Shown piece after piece: positions 1 to 11,768 of a stretch of DNA of 64,000 nt. Numbering within the stretch: position 1 is the first letter of the stretch; each line of letters begins with the position of its first letter. The notes beneath the pieces were generated by a model. The model ran no database searches. It worked only from the letters and a program-made list of their open reading frames with translations, and had not been told where the DNA came from. Position numbers and translations under genes: made by a program. This DNA comes from Sistotremastrum niveocremeum HHB9708 (taxonomy: Eukaryota; Basidiomycota; Agaricomycetes; Sistotremastrales; Sistotremastraceae), in the NCBI GenBank assembly GCA_001630475.1, contig KV419409.1, positions 62,001 to 126,000 of the forward strand, given 5' to 3'.

Positions 1-65
1 TGAATTCTAGGTGTAAATACGGTGACAGCTGTGATTTCTTGCATGAAGCACCATCAGGTTACTAG
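1..65 (+). CDS. CCCH zinc-finger protein, last exon only (partial)
   Basis: The window opens with an intron 3' end (ttctag at 5-10). It is followed by an exon with a phase-consistent reading CKYGDSCDFLHEAPSGY and a TAG at 63-65. The spacing C-x5-C-x3-H is the second half of a CCCH (C-x8-C-x5-C-x3-H) zinc finger. Such fingers bind RNA in mRNA processing and decay factors, or act in spliceosome and ubiquitin-ligase subunits. Everything upstream lies outside the window, so the exact family member cannot be named. The exon is too short to be found by ORF length; the call rests on the Cys/His spacing, the acceptor site and the immediate stop. Confidence 0.62.
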   Translation, partial: NSRCKYGDSCDFLHEAPSGY

Positions 66-556
66 GGCGGACCACAGATCACATCAAGACGACATTGCAT
101 TGTATCATTTGTTAGGTCACTTTCTTGCACGCATATTATTTTGTATTCTTTATCATTTCCATAATTCATTCATGCTATAATGGCAAGTCAGCATTGAAAG
201 CATATGCACGTCTATCCCAGCAATTGTATATTCCGTCACGAGGCTCAAAGCACCTCGAACACGCAATTGATGTGTACTAGAAGCGCTAACGATACATGGC
301 AATCAGACAACCACGAGCACTGCTTGTTAAGGCAGGAAAGATAAAAAGGTAATATTGACAAGTGCGGTAGTACTATTATTGGAAACAATCTGATACCCTC
401 ATCCCTCGGAGTAAGCAGTGATGTAATACAGAATCTAGATGCAAGTAAACGTACGATGGCCACCAGGCCTGAGATCAACAGTGCGATATGAGGACAAAGC
501 TAAGACAACAAAAGGCGAGCTGAGAGAACAATATAACACGTAACGCAATCGACCGA
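66..556. other. Intergenic, no gene seen
   Basis: Space between the convergent ends of the CCCH gene and the LIM-binding gene. It is AT-rich with no credible ORF and probably holds two 3' UTRs. Confidence 0.5.
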
Positions 557-2461
557 CTAGCCGTTCTTCGGTTTCCGTCTGGTAGTCGCCCTTTTCGCTG
601 GGGGGGCACTTTCCGACTGACTCTCATTTTGGTTTTTACGTTTTAAAGATGCTGGAGCAGGAATGGGAGTTGCCGTTGGCGTCGAGTTGGAGGGTGTAGC
701 AGACGGTGGCCCGCCACTTGGGGCCGGTCTTCCAGTTGCACTATCCACCAGCGCAGGGATTCCAGTTGCGGGGACTAAGGCTGGAGGATGATTTTTCGAC
801 GGTGAAGACATCTGAGAGGGACTTGCGCCGGCGTGGTTTTGGAGAGTGCCGGAAGGCGAAGGAGCAATAGGATTAGGATAATGTGAATGTGCTGAACCTG
901 TCGTCGGTCCCATATTCGTACTCCGCCGTGACAAGAAATCCGCGTACGACGATGGCTCTGTATTTCGAATGTGTGCAACCAGCTGTTTCAGTGCATCTGT
1001 AATTATGATATCAGCCTTGATCGGCGGGTTTATACCGCGATTAACAAAAACTTACCGGAGGGACCCAGATTTCGTGATAACGCAAAATCCATAAGATCAC
1101 CCATACTCTCACAACTCTCGGCGAGCTGAAGAAAGCAATTAGTAATCGAATTAGGTGAAAGTAAAGTGTGTACCTCTAAACAACGCATCGTCACTTGCGG
1201 GATGCCGAATGCATTTACAGGTTCAGGCGGTAGGGTAGCTTTCTCTATGTGAATACATTGGTCTTCGACTGCGCTCTTGTTGCTATTATTGGGCGTCTGA
1301 CTGCGATCCTCGGGTGTTCCATCGTGTTGCCCAGACGGCTCACCCTGACGTTGCGATGGTATTGGCTTCGCGTCGCTTCGGATAGCCGATACGGATATCT
1401 GCTTATCGTACGAATTGGCGTCGAACGAGAGTAGCTTGATTAGAGGTCTGGGTTTTGAAGATGTGGTGTCATAATAAATGGTCGCGGACAGAGGACCACG
1501 AAGGGCCACAGTATATCCCGTGTAGTACTTGTATGTCCAGGTGGCATTCTTGCAACTGATCTCAGCTTGCGGGGGTTCATCTCCATTTGCAGGAATGTAT
1601 CGCTCGTCGGGAAGATCAAGCGAGAGACTCATAGATTGGACTCCTGACTGTCCTGTAACCAGGAAAAATCTGGGAAGAATTTTGAGACCAATGTCTAGAT
1701 AATTTAGGTGTTAATTATCTGCAATACCAAAAGAAGAGGAAATCTAACCGAAGGGTTTTGCTTCTAGCCTGATGTTATCTTTCCATAAGGTAAATTTCAT
1801 GAATCCTTCGGGGTGGAAGTACTTGTTCACAACATTGTCCCAATAGTTCAATTGATGGCGCTAAAGGCGATGATTAGCTATACCTATGACACGAATAAAT
1901 GATATGTACCTCGGGAGTGGTGAACACCAATGAGCCAGCAAATGTTAGCAGAAGTAGTATGCCTTGCCCTTGACCGAGAGGGCTGAGAGAGCAATGAGTA
2001 TGGTGTATCTGATAGCGAGGAACTACATACATTGGCTGACGGTATTGCATAGAAGGCCCAGCTACTGCGTTAGGTGCAGGTACAGCAGTCATTGGGTTTG
2101 GAGGCCGAGTGGCTTGTTGTTGTTGCGCTGGATGAACTGCATATGCTGCAGGAGTTCGGGGGGTCTGTGGTGCGGATTGAGGAGGTTGACTGCCCGAAAC
2201 AGATCGATGATGAGGTGAAGGTAAGGCATGCGAGGATTGGCGGGGTGTTTTTGAGGGACCAGCAAGGGGAGGAGGAGCCGACGGACCGGGAGAATTTCTC
2301 GCCCCTGGAGTTAACTGGGCATGCTGCATATGCGGAGGAACACCATGCTGTTGCATTGATGGAACACTCTGCGATCTCGCAACATCCATACTCGAAAGAG
2401 CCATTGTCTGATTTATAGCCGGATTTATCGGCCCGGTAGACACTGATGGAGCAGATTCCAT
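557..2461 (-). CDS. LIM-domain-binding protein (Ldb/PtaB-like transcriptional cofactor)
   Basis: This is a fungal relative of Ldb1/Chip/SEUSS. These nuclear adaptors dimerise and bring LIM or other DNA-binding factors together; in fungi the PtaB/Mfg1 type acts with Flo8/Som1 in development and adhesion. Exons read on the minus strand: a Q/P/S-rich N-terminus, then GQGILLLLTFAGSL, LNYWDNVVNKYFHPEGFMKF, LWKDNIRLEAKPF, LPRFFLVTGQSGVQSMSL and ATWTYKYYTGYTVALRGPL, which is the conserved Ldb core. A helical MRCLELAESCESMGDLMDF segment follows, then a P/S/T-rich tail ending in a basic KRKN...KRATTRRKPKNG cluster (likely nuclear localisation). At least four introns of about 45-75 nt are phase-consistent. 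The start used is the ATG at 2461, only 24 bp inside the end of a MITE. If the MITE is removed, an in-frame ATG appears at 3100-3102, so the true N-terminus may have been interrupted. Confidence 0.85.
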
Positions 2462-2484
2462 CTCACCCAGTGACTGAGCCGGGG

Positions 2485-3085
2485 TAAGATAGGGGACAAA
2501 CAACTTCCGCTACTTTAGCCGACCAATTCCGACAACTCGTATCCACTCACACTTTGGTTACCAAACGCTAATATGAACACATCAAACGATTGCGGACGTC
2601 GAGAGTTTCCAACTGATGCAATGATGTCGAGAAAATAATCGTTTTTGGTCAAGAAATATTCGATTTTCCAATTATGCTCCAAATCCCCAACTGAGTATGG
2701 GACGAGCAGTTTCCAAAAGTTGGAAATTTTTCTTGGGGATTTTGGCCGCTGACAAATCATGCACGTGACTCGCTTAGACGGGCGCTTTTCCATATCAAGC
2801 ATGTGACCGTCACGTCAACTCGTCTACTTTCTCGGTTCCCAGGTGCAGCCCTGGCGCTACAGTCGTATGTCTTTAGCCACTTCACTTGATACGTCGGGAT
2901 AGCATAGAGGCATGTGTCTTGCTTTCACAAGATCTTGAATATTTTACCCAATTTTTGAACAATTTTTTTCGATGGTTTCAGACAATTTCGAGCCACCGAG
3001 GTTTTCCTCCTCGAGAATTTGGCCGCTTACATAATCTCAATTTCAAACTCCGACATGTAGCGGGAATTGTTTGACCCCTATCTTA
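2485..3085. mobile_element. 601-bp TA-bounded MITE, copy 1
   Basis: Non-autonomous DNA transposon. The ends are TAAGATAGGGGACAAAC and its imperfect inverted complement. The terminal inverted repeat runs about 27 bp with three mismatches, and TA at each edge is the likely target duplication (element proper 2487-3083). Copy 2 at 23122-23722 shows no difference by eye across all 601 bases. The longest internal reading frame is 95 codons and resembles no transposase, so the element must be moved in trans. TA targets and short TIRs fit the Tc1/mariner superfamily, but no other member was available to confirm that. It sits between the 5' end of the LIM-binding gene and a truncated VTC1-like gene. 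Confidence 0.88.
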
Positions 3086-3092
3086 TCCGTTG

Positions 3093-3615
3093 ATGGAGAC
3101 ATTCTCATTAATGTCATGGTTGACAGCTTGGATATCGTATCTTAATGCTGCTGTCTTACTGGGTACACTTTCGCTGGCATTGTTCAATGCTTCAAAAGAT
3201 CCTATCGGTCGCTACTTCGCTTATGTCTATGCCGTCATTAGCGTTGGTATTCTGGTTCGATTGGTTCATCCTTCACCCAAGGAATCCCGGTGACAGTTCT
3301 CATGCGCAGATTTATGGATATGCTGTGTATCAACACCGTATCACCCTCATTCGCAAACGGTCCGCTGGTCACTTCGGTCAGACCCCTTTGTTTCGGAAAG
3401 CTATCCCTTGTTGAACCTCAGCATCTAGATCAAATTCTCGGGCCTATTATCATCAGCATTTGCCTCTTTGTCGCGGTGTTAGCTAACTTCATCCTTCGAG
3501 GTAAGTAGCATCGTTCATTTCCACATACGTTCCTGATCAAGTTACGCTTCGCACAGTGAGAGAATTGTATGTATCCACTTGTCTTGATAAAGCATTATTT
3601 GACCCCCTTGTCTAG
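3093..3615 (+). pseudogene. VTC1-like DUF202 membrane protein, 5' end missing
   Basis: The spliced reading matches the three-helix VTC1/DUF202 domain. Exons are 3093-3254, 3310-3376, 3429-3500 and 3557-3615, with phases that agree. Exon 1 holds SWLTAWISYLNAAVLLGTLS and IGRYFAYVYAVISVGIL, exon 2 YGYAVYQHRITLIRKRSAGHF, and exon 3 DQILGPIIISICLFVAVLAN. VTC1 is a small subunit of the vacuolar polyphosphate polymerase complex. Family members have about 20-30 residues before this point, ending in an ANERTF-like motif. Here the reading begins within that motif (METFSL), 8 bp after the MITE end, and the antisense LIM-binding gene lies on the other side. I infer a lost promoter and N-terminus. It could still be expressed from the ATG at 3093 as a shortened protein. 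The final exon may instead splice at 3571 to a TGA at 3616. Confidence 0.68.
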
Positions 3616-4315
3616 TGAACGAGAAGCGCGTGACTCTCAACCTTAAAATGAACTTCTACAACTATACTATACCACAATGGCAACTGCATTCAACTACATA
3701 ACAGAAACGTTAAATAATAAAGCCTGGAAAAGCATTATCTTGTGTAAGATCCGCCATTTACGTACATATTGAACATCTATCCTTCCGTGGATGAGGATAG
3801 TGGTCGAATTAGAAAATTCCAGCGTCACATTTAGGATCCCGAGATCATGACGGCACATCATACTCAAGTAACTCAACCACATGCTGACATGATGCTGTAA
3901 GATCAACATTTATATTCTGCGAGGGTGTACAAGCTGTCAACTTCTATACATACATACGTAACGGTATCCTCACGAGACCAGAAAATCATGCATCCCCAAT
4001 GACCAGCAATTCACAGGTGCTAGTCCAAGATCCCATCTTCTTTGTCGATCAAACCCGTGTCGGACCACAAGCGGAAAGAAAGATCTGGAGATAGTGATCC
4101 AATAGACCAGGAAACGCCACGACACGTATAGTTCAGATAATTGTTTACAGACAATTGGAACGTCGATTGAGAAGAACGGGACGGGCGTCGGTTCCGCCAT
4201 CCGCGGCATGAGGAAGCGAGGATCACGAGAATGCTGTAATCGCGTCAGTGTGGAAGACGTCTGCGGAGCTGTCCATACACTGAAAATGAATCGTTGACAA
4301 ACATAAAGGACTAAC
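3616..4315. other. Intergenic, no gene seen
   Basis: About 700 bp between the VTC1-like gene and the 3' end of the GPN1 gene. Short frames here have no recognisable protein. Most is probably the 3' UTRs of the two genes. Confidence 0.45.
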
Positions 4316-5485
4316 CTATGCTGGTCGAGGCCAATTGACAGCGTCCCTGCCTTTTCTGGCTTTTGTTAGATCGATGAATGAGCTCGATGGAACGTCCGCA
4401 GGATCAGCGATGTCATCTTCGCCAACGTATTCATCGTCCTCCCCATATTCTTCATCTTCGTCAACTGCTGTAGGGTCCCATTTATCACCAGGACCACGGA
4501 TATTCGGGTCGACCTGCATGTCCTTCAGTGCCCGATTGAGAGAATCTTCCTTCTTCGCTTTCAGCTTCTTCTCCCTTATCGCGGCAATGCGTTTGAGTTC
4601 GGGGACGTAAGACTCGTGATACTCCTTTCTGGCTTCTTCGACTGCTGCAAAGAAATCTGGGATCCCATCTCCAGTCAATGACGACACGCCAACGGCTTTC
4701 AAGTGTTTGTAGAATTCGTCCAGAACAAGACTCATGCTGTTCATGAGCGAGTTCATGTACGTTGGTTCTCCCTCCGAGTCGACTGCGTTGCCTGGCGTGT
4801 CGCGAGAGGACAGTGCAGCCTGGAAGGCTTCGAAATCTTGCATCCACTCTATGGCGAAGTCGTGTGACTGGACGTCGGTTTTGTTGAAGACGAGGATGAA
4901 GGGGAGTTTGGTTTTATAGAGGATGCTGCATGCGTAAAGCATATTCGACATGAATGTAGCTGGTGAAGTGGTCCGTGGTGTGTCGATGACATATGCAACC
5001 ACGGTTGGAATGGATGAAGCGACTGCATCAGTGATGATGGATCCGGAAGCTGACCAGGTGAATATCTCAATCTGGCCTGGAGTATCGAGGATCACGTAGT
5101 CCAGGGACTTGGATCTTTTCTCGATCAGACCAAGAACTTGCTCAAATTTTGTCGTGAACAAGTTCAGTGCCGTTAGAATGCCTCCATTAGGACCCAAATG
5201 GTACTGTTTCATGACCTGCTTATAGTCAATCGTATCTCGGATATCGATGTTCGCATCGAATGGAAGATGTGAGACTGCTGGGTCGAGATTCAGGATGTAG
5301 GGCGGTGAAGGTGGTGACTGAGAATGGAGGTAGGAATTGATTCGTTGGACGAAAGTCGTCTTTCCAGATCCTGCCATGCCAATCGTGATGATACATATTG
5401 CCTCCTTGTCAGTTGATGCCAAGGGCGTCTGCGAGGCCGTGGACGTCGATGAGGAAGCCATTCTGAACGCGTCCGACGCGGCCAT
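4316..5485 (-). CDS. GPN1: GPN-loop GTPase 1 (Npa3/XAB1)
   Basis: Intronless 389-residue protein. GPN1 is a self-dimerising or GPN3-pairing GTPase needed for assembly and nuclear import of RNA polymerase II. Visible motifs: P-loop GMAGSGKTT (about residues 36-44), switch region around [18 protein letters not shown], the defining GPN loop [14 protein letters not shown], the G3 motif DTPGQIE and the G4 motif FNKTDV. After the GTPase domain comes a charged helical segment ([14 protein letters not shown]...KKLKAKKED) and an acidic C-terminal tail ([17 protein letters not shown]), as in the family. The start at 5485 gives a short S/T-rich leader before the P-loop, which is normal. It is divergent from the amidohydrolase gene across a short shared promoter. 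Confidence 0.95.
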   Translation of the reverse strand: MAASDAFRMASSSTSTASQTPLASTDKEAICIITIGMAGSGKTTFVQRINSYLHSQSPPSPPYILNLDPAVSHLPFDANIDIRDTIDYKQVMKQYHLGPNGGILTALNLFTTKFEQVLGLIEKRSKSLDYVILDTPGQIEIFTWSASGSIITDAVASSIPTVVAYVIDTPRTTSPATFMSNMLYACSILYKTKLPFILVFNKTDVQSHDFAIEWMQDFEAFQAALSSRDTPGNAVDSEGEPTYMNSLMNSMSLVLDEFYKHLKAVGVSSLTGDGIPDFFAAVEEARKEYHESYVPELKRIAAIREKKLKAKKEDSLNRALKDMQVDPNIRGPGDKWDPTAVDEDEEYGEDDEYVGEDDIADPADVPSSSFIDLTKARKGRDAVNWPRPA

Positions 5486-5615
5486 CCGGCCAGAACACGG
5501 CTAACCCTTCGCACCATGTGTCTTCGCCGGGACCACTGGTCAAATATCACCCAGGGCAAGCCTTTGAACTTCAGAATCTCCAGGAGGCGGACTGCGCTTG
5601 CCTCACCAACTGGCG
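5486..5615. promoter_or_regulatory. Divergent promoter of GPN1 and amidohydrolase gene
   Basis: Only 130 bp separate the two start codons on opposite strands, so the core promoters must overlap here. No clear TATA box was seen. Confidence 0.5.
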
Positions 5616-8600
5616 ATGTTGGGTAAAACCTCCTACAACTGGGACCCGACGGCCCAGAGGCACGAAACTGAAAGCAGTAAACTCACATGGAAGACGTTGG
5701 CTCTGGGAAGTGCGACAGTATTATCGGTTGCTACGCTTTGGATTTCATGGAGACCTCTTGGGACATCAAATACCAACTTCGACTCAACATTCTCAAAGGC
5801 TGCAGTCTTGCAAGAATGCGACAGACTCCAAATGAAGGCTGGGGCACCTGCGGAATTTGTGTCCAGAAAAGAATCTGACCGTTTTGTCCCTGGGACCTCA
5901 GCATACCTACTGAAAAATGCGACCGTCTGGACCGGGGGCAAGGACGGAGAACAGATACTCCACGAAACGGATGTCTTTCTGGACAATGGAATAATCAAGG
6001 AGATAGTCCCGACCTCGAGTCGACGCTTCGACTCACTGAAGAAAGAGATACGGATCATTGACTTGAATGGATCTTGGATTACGCCAGGGTGAGCCGGCCC
6101 AAGCTTTGTATATAATTCTTCTATCTCACTACTATCTTCCACAGCCTCATAGACATGCATTCCCATATAGGCGTGTTTCCTTCGCCTACTACTATGGGTA
6201 TTATACATCTCCAACCTCCCCAACGGCGGTTCTCAATAGTCCCACATTACAGGGACGTTTGACATGAATTCGTGGAGTGGACCTGTACTGCCAGGGCTCC
6301 GAAGCATAGATGGTATGTCACGATGCTTATAATAACAGCATTTATTCAGTTTTCTCCAGCCATGAATACACACGATGCACTGTATAATCTTTCTATAGCA
6401 GGCGGTGTCACTACCGTTCTGATCCTCCCTGGGAGTGCCAATGCCATTGGTTAGCACTTCCTGCGGTTCCCTCTGGATAGGATATCATTCGTGCATTTAG
6501 GAGGACAAGCGTACACCATAAAACTTCGTGCCACAAGAGAGCGATCTCCGAGCTCAAAGTTGCTGTCACCGCCGTTCTATCCCAATGGATCGGCCTTTGA
6601 AGAAGGGGGAAAGTTAAGATGGAGACATCTCAAGTACGTACATGTTGCATATACTGCTCGGCCGAATTGACTTTTTGGCATAGGCAAGCCTGCGGTATGC
6701 TTCTTACTCTACTCGAAAGGCTGCTTCCCGGCTGAGCGATTGACTGTAGGCGAAAATCCGAGTTTGTCCCCTGTGATACCTCTCCTGCTCGCAGCTTATC
6801 GACTATTTAGCATCAAATTATGGCGGTTCGAGGATGGACACCTATTGGGCATTTCGTGAAGCGTCAGCCCATCCTCCCCCGACACGTCGAATTCGTTCTA
6901 ATGCGAGCTTTCAGTTACGAGGAAGCCCGAAAACTCAAGAGGGCACAAGATAATTATTGTCTGAAGGCACAAAAGGGCCTATGGAAAGGTCTCGGCGAAT
7001 TCCCAGAAAGTCTGAAATGGCAGTCTCTTGTGGACGTGTTGAGAGGACGGACCAAGGTCCATACGCATTGCTATTCGGTCTGTCTATTCAACATATAGAT
7101 TGAGAGAATACTTTAATTGACAATTGATTAGGCTGTAGATTTTGATGCTATCGTACGAGTACGTTCTTGATCTGCTCTCAGCTCTGATCTTATAGCGGTC
7201 TGATATACGATAACATAGCTATCTAACGAATTCGAATTCCCGCTAGCGGCCTTCCATCATGCTCATGAAGCTTACCTCGTGCCCGACCTGCTGAAGAAAT
7301 CCTATGGTTGGTCTAGCTGTACCTTGATGCTGGATTTATCTGAAAGGGTGCATTAGGCGAACCTCCCGCGATTGCTATGTTTGCTACATCAGCCAGGTGA
7401 GAACCCTCTCGCGAGAAATTCGTCCTGCTTCCTGTCTGACTGTTGTAGATACAAGCATGAGGCCTATTGGGGTTCCGAGTTTGCTCCGAAGATACTCGCA
7501 GACGCTGGAATCAAGGTGGTCTTGAAGGTCAGGCATTTCGCGATTGGGTCAGCTTCAGCGTGGCTTATACCAGACAGAGCGATGTCCCTGCCGTCAATAG
7601 TCGTTATCTCGCATATGAAGCCCAGCAAGCACACTATTATGGGTTGCCGACGACGCTGGCGTTGGCATCAATCACGACAGTTCCCGCGCAAACCCTCGGT
7701 CTAGATCACCGTGTCGGGTACATTCGTGAAGGTTACGACGCAGGTAGGCATCTTGTTATACACTTCTTTCGCTTTATCACGACGCTATTTCGTAGACCTC
7801 GTAGTCTGGGATAGTCACCCGCTAGCCCTGGGAGCCACGCCCAAGCAGGTCTTTATAGACGGAATCACTCAATACCCTGTCGCCTTCGTATCAGAAAAGT
7901 CAGCAGAAGCCCAAGCCCCTCCAAAGGTGCCCAGCTTTGATCATGAAGCCAACGATGCTCTTGATTACAATGGGATGCCCCCGCTGAATGGCCAAACCTT
8001 TCCCAATGTACTCTTCACAAACGTCAAAAGTATTTGGACGGGGTCAGGATATCAAGACCTTCAGGAGTCCGTCGGGACAAATGAAACCCTCGGACAAGTT
8101 CTGGTCGATTCCGGTGTGATCACATGTGTGGCGATCGACTGTATCATTCCAAGACCTCCAATTCCAGGTCTTCCCCCTGCTCCTGTGATTAAAGTCGTTG
8201 ATCTCGAAGGAGGGTCGTTGAACCCTGGACTGGTAGCTTACGGGGCGGACATAGGACTGCAAGAGATTGAAGGCGAAAGGACTACAAATGATGGGCCGGT
8301 CTTCGACCCGATGGTTGGAAGAGTACCTGGTATCGCTGGAGGAGAAGGATACCTACCACGAGCTGTCGACGGGCTGCAATTCGGCGGTCGCGATTCCTTG
8401 TATGTCTACGCATGTCCAGGTATCTCGATCGTGCTGACTCCATCCTGAATAGATTGGCGTATCGTTCAGGTGTCACACGCGCCATCACTGCGCCTGCCCA
8501 CGAGGGTTTCCTTGCTGGCCTGAGTACATATTTCTCAGTTGGTGCTTCGCATCGGTTCGAGAAAGGCGCGGTGCTCGAAGATATAGTCGCTGTGCATGTT

Positions 8601-9452
8601 GCCCTAGGTCACTATGGTCGAATGCCGTATGATACTAAGTCGAGCATAAGCACTCAAATCGGGTCACTCCGCTATTTATTGACGGGTAATGGAGTTGGAG
8701 AGATTGGCAAATGCTTTTCCAGAGTTCTCTGGGTATATATCTCGTCACATCGAATAAGAGGGAAACTAACATCATCATGATAGGGGGAGAATACGCTCGT
8801 CGTCGAAGTCGACAACGCAGACAATATAGGAGCTTTGCTGGCTTTGAAGAGCGAGATCGAATCAATAAGCATGACGAAAATGAAATTCACGATCTCCGGA
8901 GGAACAGAAGCACATCTCCTTGCCGAACAGATAGCCGAAGCCGGAGTAGGTGTGATCGTAAGACCAAGTAGGCCATTCCCTATCACCTGGGACAAGAGGA
9001 GAATGTACGCTGCTGCGATCTGCATCTTCAACTGTACGGAAGCTAATGAACCACGCTTAGATTGCCAGGTCCGCCCTTGAGTGAAGAGAGCGCACTGGTA
9101 GCGTTGAAGAAGGCGAACGTAACTGTTGGGATTGGAGTCGCCGAGTTATGGGCCACGAGACATATCCGATTTGATGCTGGATGGGTGCGTGCAGTGTGCA
9201 ATTACTGTTCTTATATGTTCTGATCGATCCCCCGATGACCTTCCGTTTCAGGCTGCACTCGAATCATCTGGACGAATAACTCAAACAGAGGCTCTGCTCA
9301 TGGCCTCGACCAATCTCGAGAAATTACTGGGTGTCCCCGATTATGAAGTGAGCAATGACCTTGTGGCGACGAAAGGGGGAACTATTCTCGACTTCAGCGG
9401 AAAAGTCGTTGGCGTCATCTCGTCGCGCAGAAAGATGGTCGAGTTGTTTTAG
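5616..9452 (+). CDS. Membrane-anchored amidohydrolase, two tandem domains
   Basis: Multi-exon member of the metal-dependent amidohydrolase superfamily, in the large fungal group often filed as carbohydrate esterase 9-like. The N-terminus carries one hydrophobic segment (LALGSATVLSVATLWISW, about residues 30-47), a signal anchor. Domain 1 starts with the composite-domain strand LKNATVWTGGKDGEQI. It then has the metal motif LIDMHSHIGVFP (HxH), VHTHCY, a FHHAHEAYLVPDLL stretch, SDVPAVNSRY and GYIREGYDADLVVWDSHPL. From about 7960 a second domain begins with the same plan (LFTNVKSIWTGSG...VVDLEGGSLNPGLVAYG). At the position of the HxH motif this half reads GLVAYGADIG, so its metal ligands are gone. 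Many introns of about 50 nt; roughly 1,000 residues. The substrate is unknown. The ATG at 5616 is the first ATG that keeps the anchor. Confidence 0.83.
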
Positions 9453-9535
9453 TGCATCAAAGAACGATGAAAAGCACTCGATAGAGTTGATATAAGCGTG
9501 ACACGATGAACAGATGTAAGCAGAAGATGATGAGA

Positions 9536-11667
9536 TCAGCCCAAGACGCCCTTGACATATCGTAGCAAATCCACACTCTGCAGAAATCATCAGTATGAGT
9601 ATAAGCGCCTACGGGAAGAGTGAGACGGCAACTCACGCCCTGTCGATCTTTCGCGCCTCTGACTAGCCCTTGTACAACACTCAATGCGTCATCTGTATCA
9701 ACATCCATCACATCTGTCCCTTCTCCCGGACGCTGATCTTGGGATTGATTCGAGTTCAAAGCCAAAGTAGAGCTTGACCGTGACACTCGGATTGGAGGGA
9801 GACCATTGGCTTGTCTCCTTACGCTTTCTCCTATTCCTCTTTTGAGGACGGTAGTAAGATAGGCTCTCCAACCTTCCATCTTCTCTTCCGTCTGGGACTC
9901 ATCCAGACTTTCTTTTTCCTTAACATTCACGCTGACCTCGATAGCAGGCGAGAGACTTGAGGCTGAGGGGTGGCGGAAGATGGGAGGTTTCGGCAGTGTC
10001 GTTGATTTCGTAACCCAGGCACAGAACGATCTATGTTCACGAACGAGGTCGAACGTTCTAGAGAGCTGTGTTCTGGCTGGTCTGGTTTCTGACGCCGACG
10101 GTGTTGACGAAGCATTCACAGGCTGTGAGCTCTCTGCCGAATTCGAAGTTTCACCATTTTGGGCTGCATGAACAGCTCCATTCTCTTGATGCGAGGCATT
10201 TTGAATTGTCGGCGAGGGAAGCGAAGGTGCTGGAGGTTTGGTATAGAGCGATAAGCCTATACGTCGCTGGCACATCTCGCATTGCAGATAGGCGGCTTTC
10301 TGCTTTCCTTTGGACTCCCCAACACCACTGATACTAGAGAATGAGCGGTCGATTTGCATACCGTCGTAACCGGGAGCGACGGAGCTTGCTCTGGATGAAG
10401 AACGAGATAGAGGAATCGGCGAGCCTATTCGACTTGATGAGGTGGAAAGCGAAGATGATAGTCGGGGGCGGGACGATGAGGAGGTAGGGACATGAGGTGC
10501 GAGAGACCAGCCGCAGAGTGATGCGAGCATGGCAGCTTCTGAAGGTGGCGGTAAGGACGATGGCTGTACAGGTTGGTCGTTCATGAGGGTAGAGTGTGGG
10601 GCGACGGATTCGGATGTGATGGAACTGGAGGGTGGTGAGGATTGAGTCTGTGAAGACTCGTTGACGGCCGTGATTATATGCATGAGATTGTGAATTTGGG
10701 GTGCGGTCTTTCAACAAACGGCTTGCATAAGACTGGATAACCCGAAGGGAAGAGAAAAAAACATACAAATGGGTGATGAATTTGGACATCTTCCATGTGT
10801 GGATCTATTAACCTTGCTGTTTCGAGGAGCTTGTTGGCCATTGATGTAGGGGATGAAAGTGATATTCGATAGACTGAATCTGCAGCGCTAGTTAGCATAC
10901 AGTGTCAAAGGAAGTTGGAATAAAAGCACCATCAGATTGTTTGCTTCGCCATGGACATCCTTCTTTGTGTTCGTCGATAAGGGCACTAGCTTGTTTTGCC
11001 AACAGCGTAGCAGCTGGCCAGGTTGGTCATCGGGTGCAGAGCCAAGCCAGGATCAAAGACGTACCAGCATCTTTGCTCATGCCTGCAACACTAGCAAGAA
11101 CCCAACTACTGCCACAGATCTTGCAGACAAGTCTATCTTTCCCTTCATTCACCCAGCCACACTTCGCCGCCGCAACAGGGTTGACGGAATCAGGTTTATT
11201 AGAGTAGGTGGAGAGCTTGTACGTTTGCAGACGCGCAAGGAGAGCATCCGTGGATGAAGGTCGATATTGAGCCACCAAGTCGATCTCTTGACTGATGTCT
11301 GAGGGCGGTGGCATAGGCTTCGAAGATGTGGGCTTGCGGTCTATGAGACGCGCTAGTGAACGTTTGAACGTCTTAATTGACCTATTCGGTTTCAGAATAA
11401 TTTCCCAATATAACACAGAAAACTGACGAGGGTGAATTGGACGTGTTTATGCCATATTTCGCAAGTGTCGAGTAGATCGACAGTGGCCTTCGTTTCGCAT
11501 CTCGAGGACGCTCAGAACGTGGTCGGACGGCGTCGTCCAACGCACTGATCGCATCGTCCAGCTTCCTCTATATTTTGTCAGAGATGGCAGTGGTTAGGCG
11601 AAAGACTATCCACCTTCGTTATTGCAGGCGGTGGCTGTTGAGGAACTTCGACTTGCGTCTCTGACAT
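9536..11667 (-). CDS. C3HC zinc-finger protein (Rsm1/NIPA family)
   Basis: The protein begins MSETQVEVPQQPPP at 11667 and ends VDLLRYVKGVLG with TGA at 9536-9538. The C3HC finger lies in the first third: AAAKCGWVNEGKDRLVCKIC, then SSWVL, and in a following exon LIDEHKEGCPW, giving Cys/Cys/His/Cys ligands. The C-terminal half has a second cysteine cluster typical of the family (LQCEMCQRRIGL; REHRSFCAWVTKST) inside long S/T/P-rich stretches. Yeast-type Rsm1 acts in mRNA export, and human NIPA (ZC3HC1) is a nuclear-basket protein and SCF adaptor; either nuclear role is possible here. The last intron (GTGAGT ... GCAG) was chosen because it yields the conserved short C-terminus. The gene is divergent from the V-ATPase subunit e gene. 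Confidence 0.82.
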
Positions 11668-11768
11668 TTTGGTTTGAACTCGGAGCCTGTACCGATAACG
11701 CCGCTTCATCCTCTCCAGAGACTACGCCGCATCCCTGACGTGAACTCGTCCAACCAAGTCTCGCATCA
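11668..11768. promoter_or_regulatory. Divergent promoter of C3HC gene and VMA9
   Basis: The two ATGs on opposite strands are 101 bp apart, so both 5' UTRs and core promoters are packed here. Confidence 0.5.

Noticed and set aside
2515-2802. 95-codon frame inside the MITE (also 23152-23439)
   Set aside because: No transposase motif; the same frame in both copies only reflects their identity.
3250-3275. GGTTCGATTGG resembling a tRNA B box
   Set aside because: Lies within a VTC1-like intron; no A box or cloverleaf around it.
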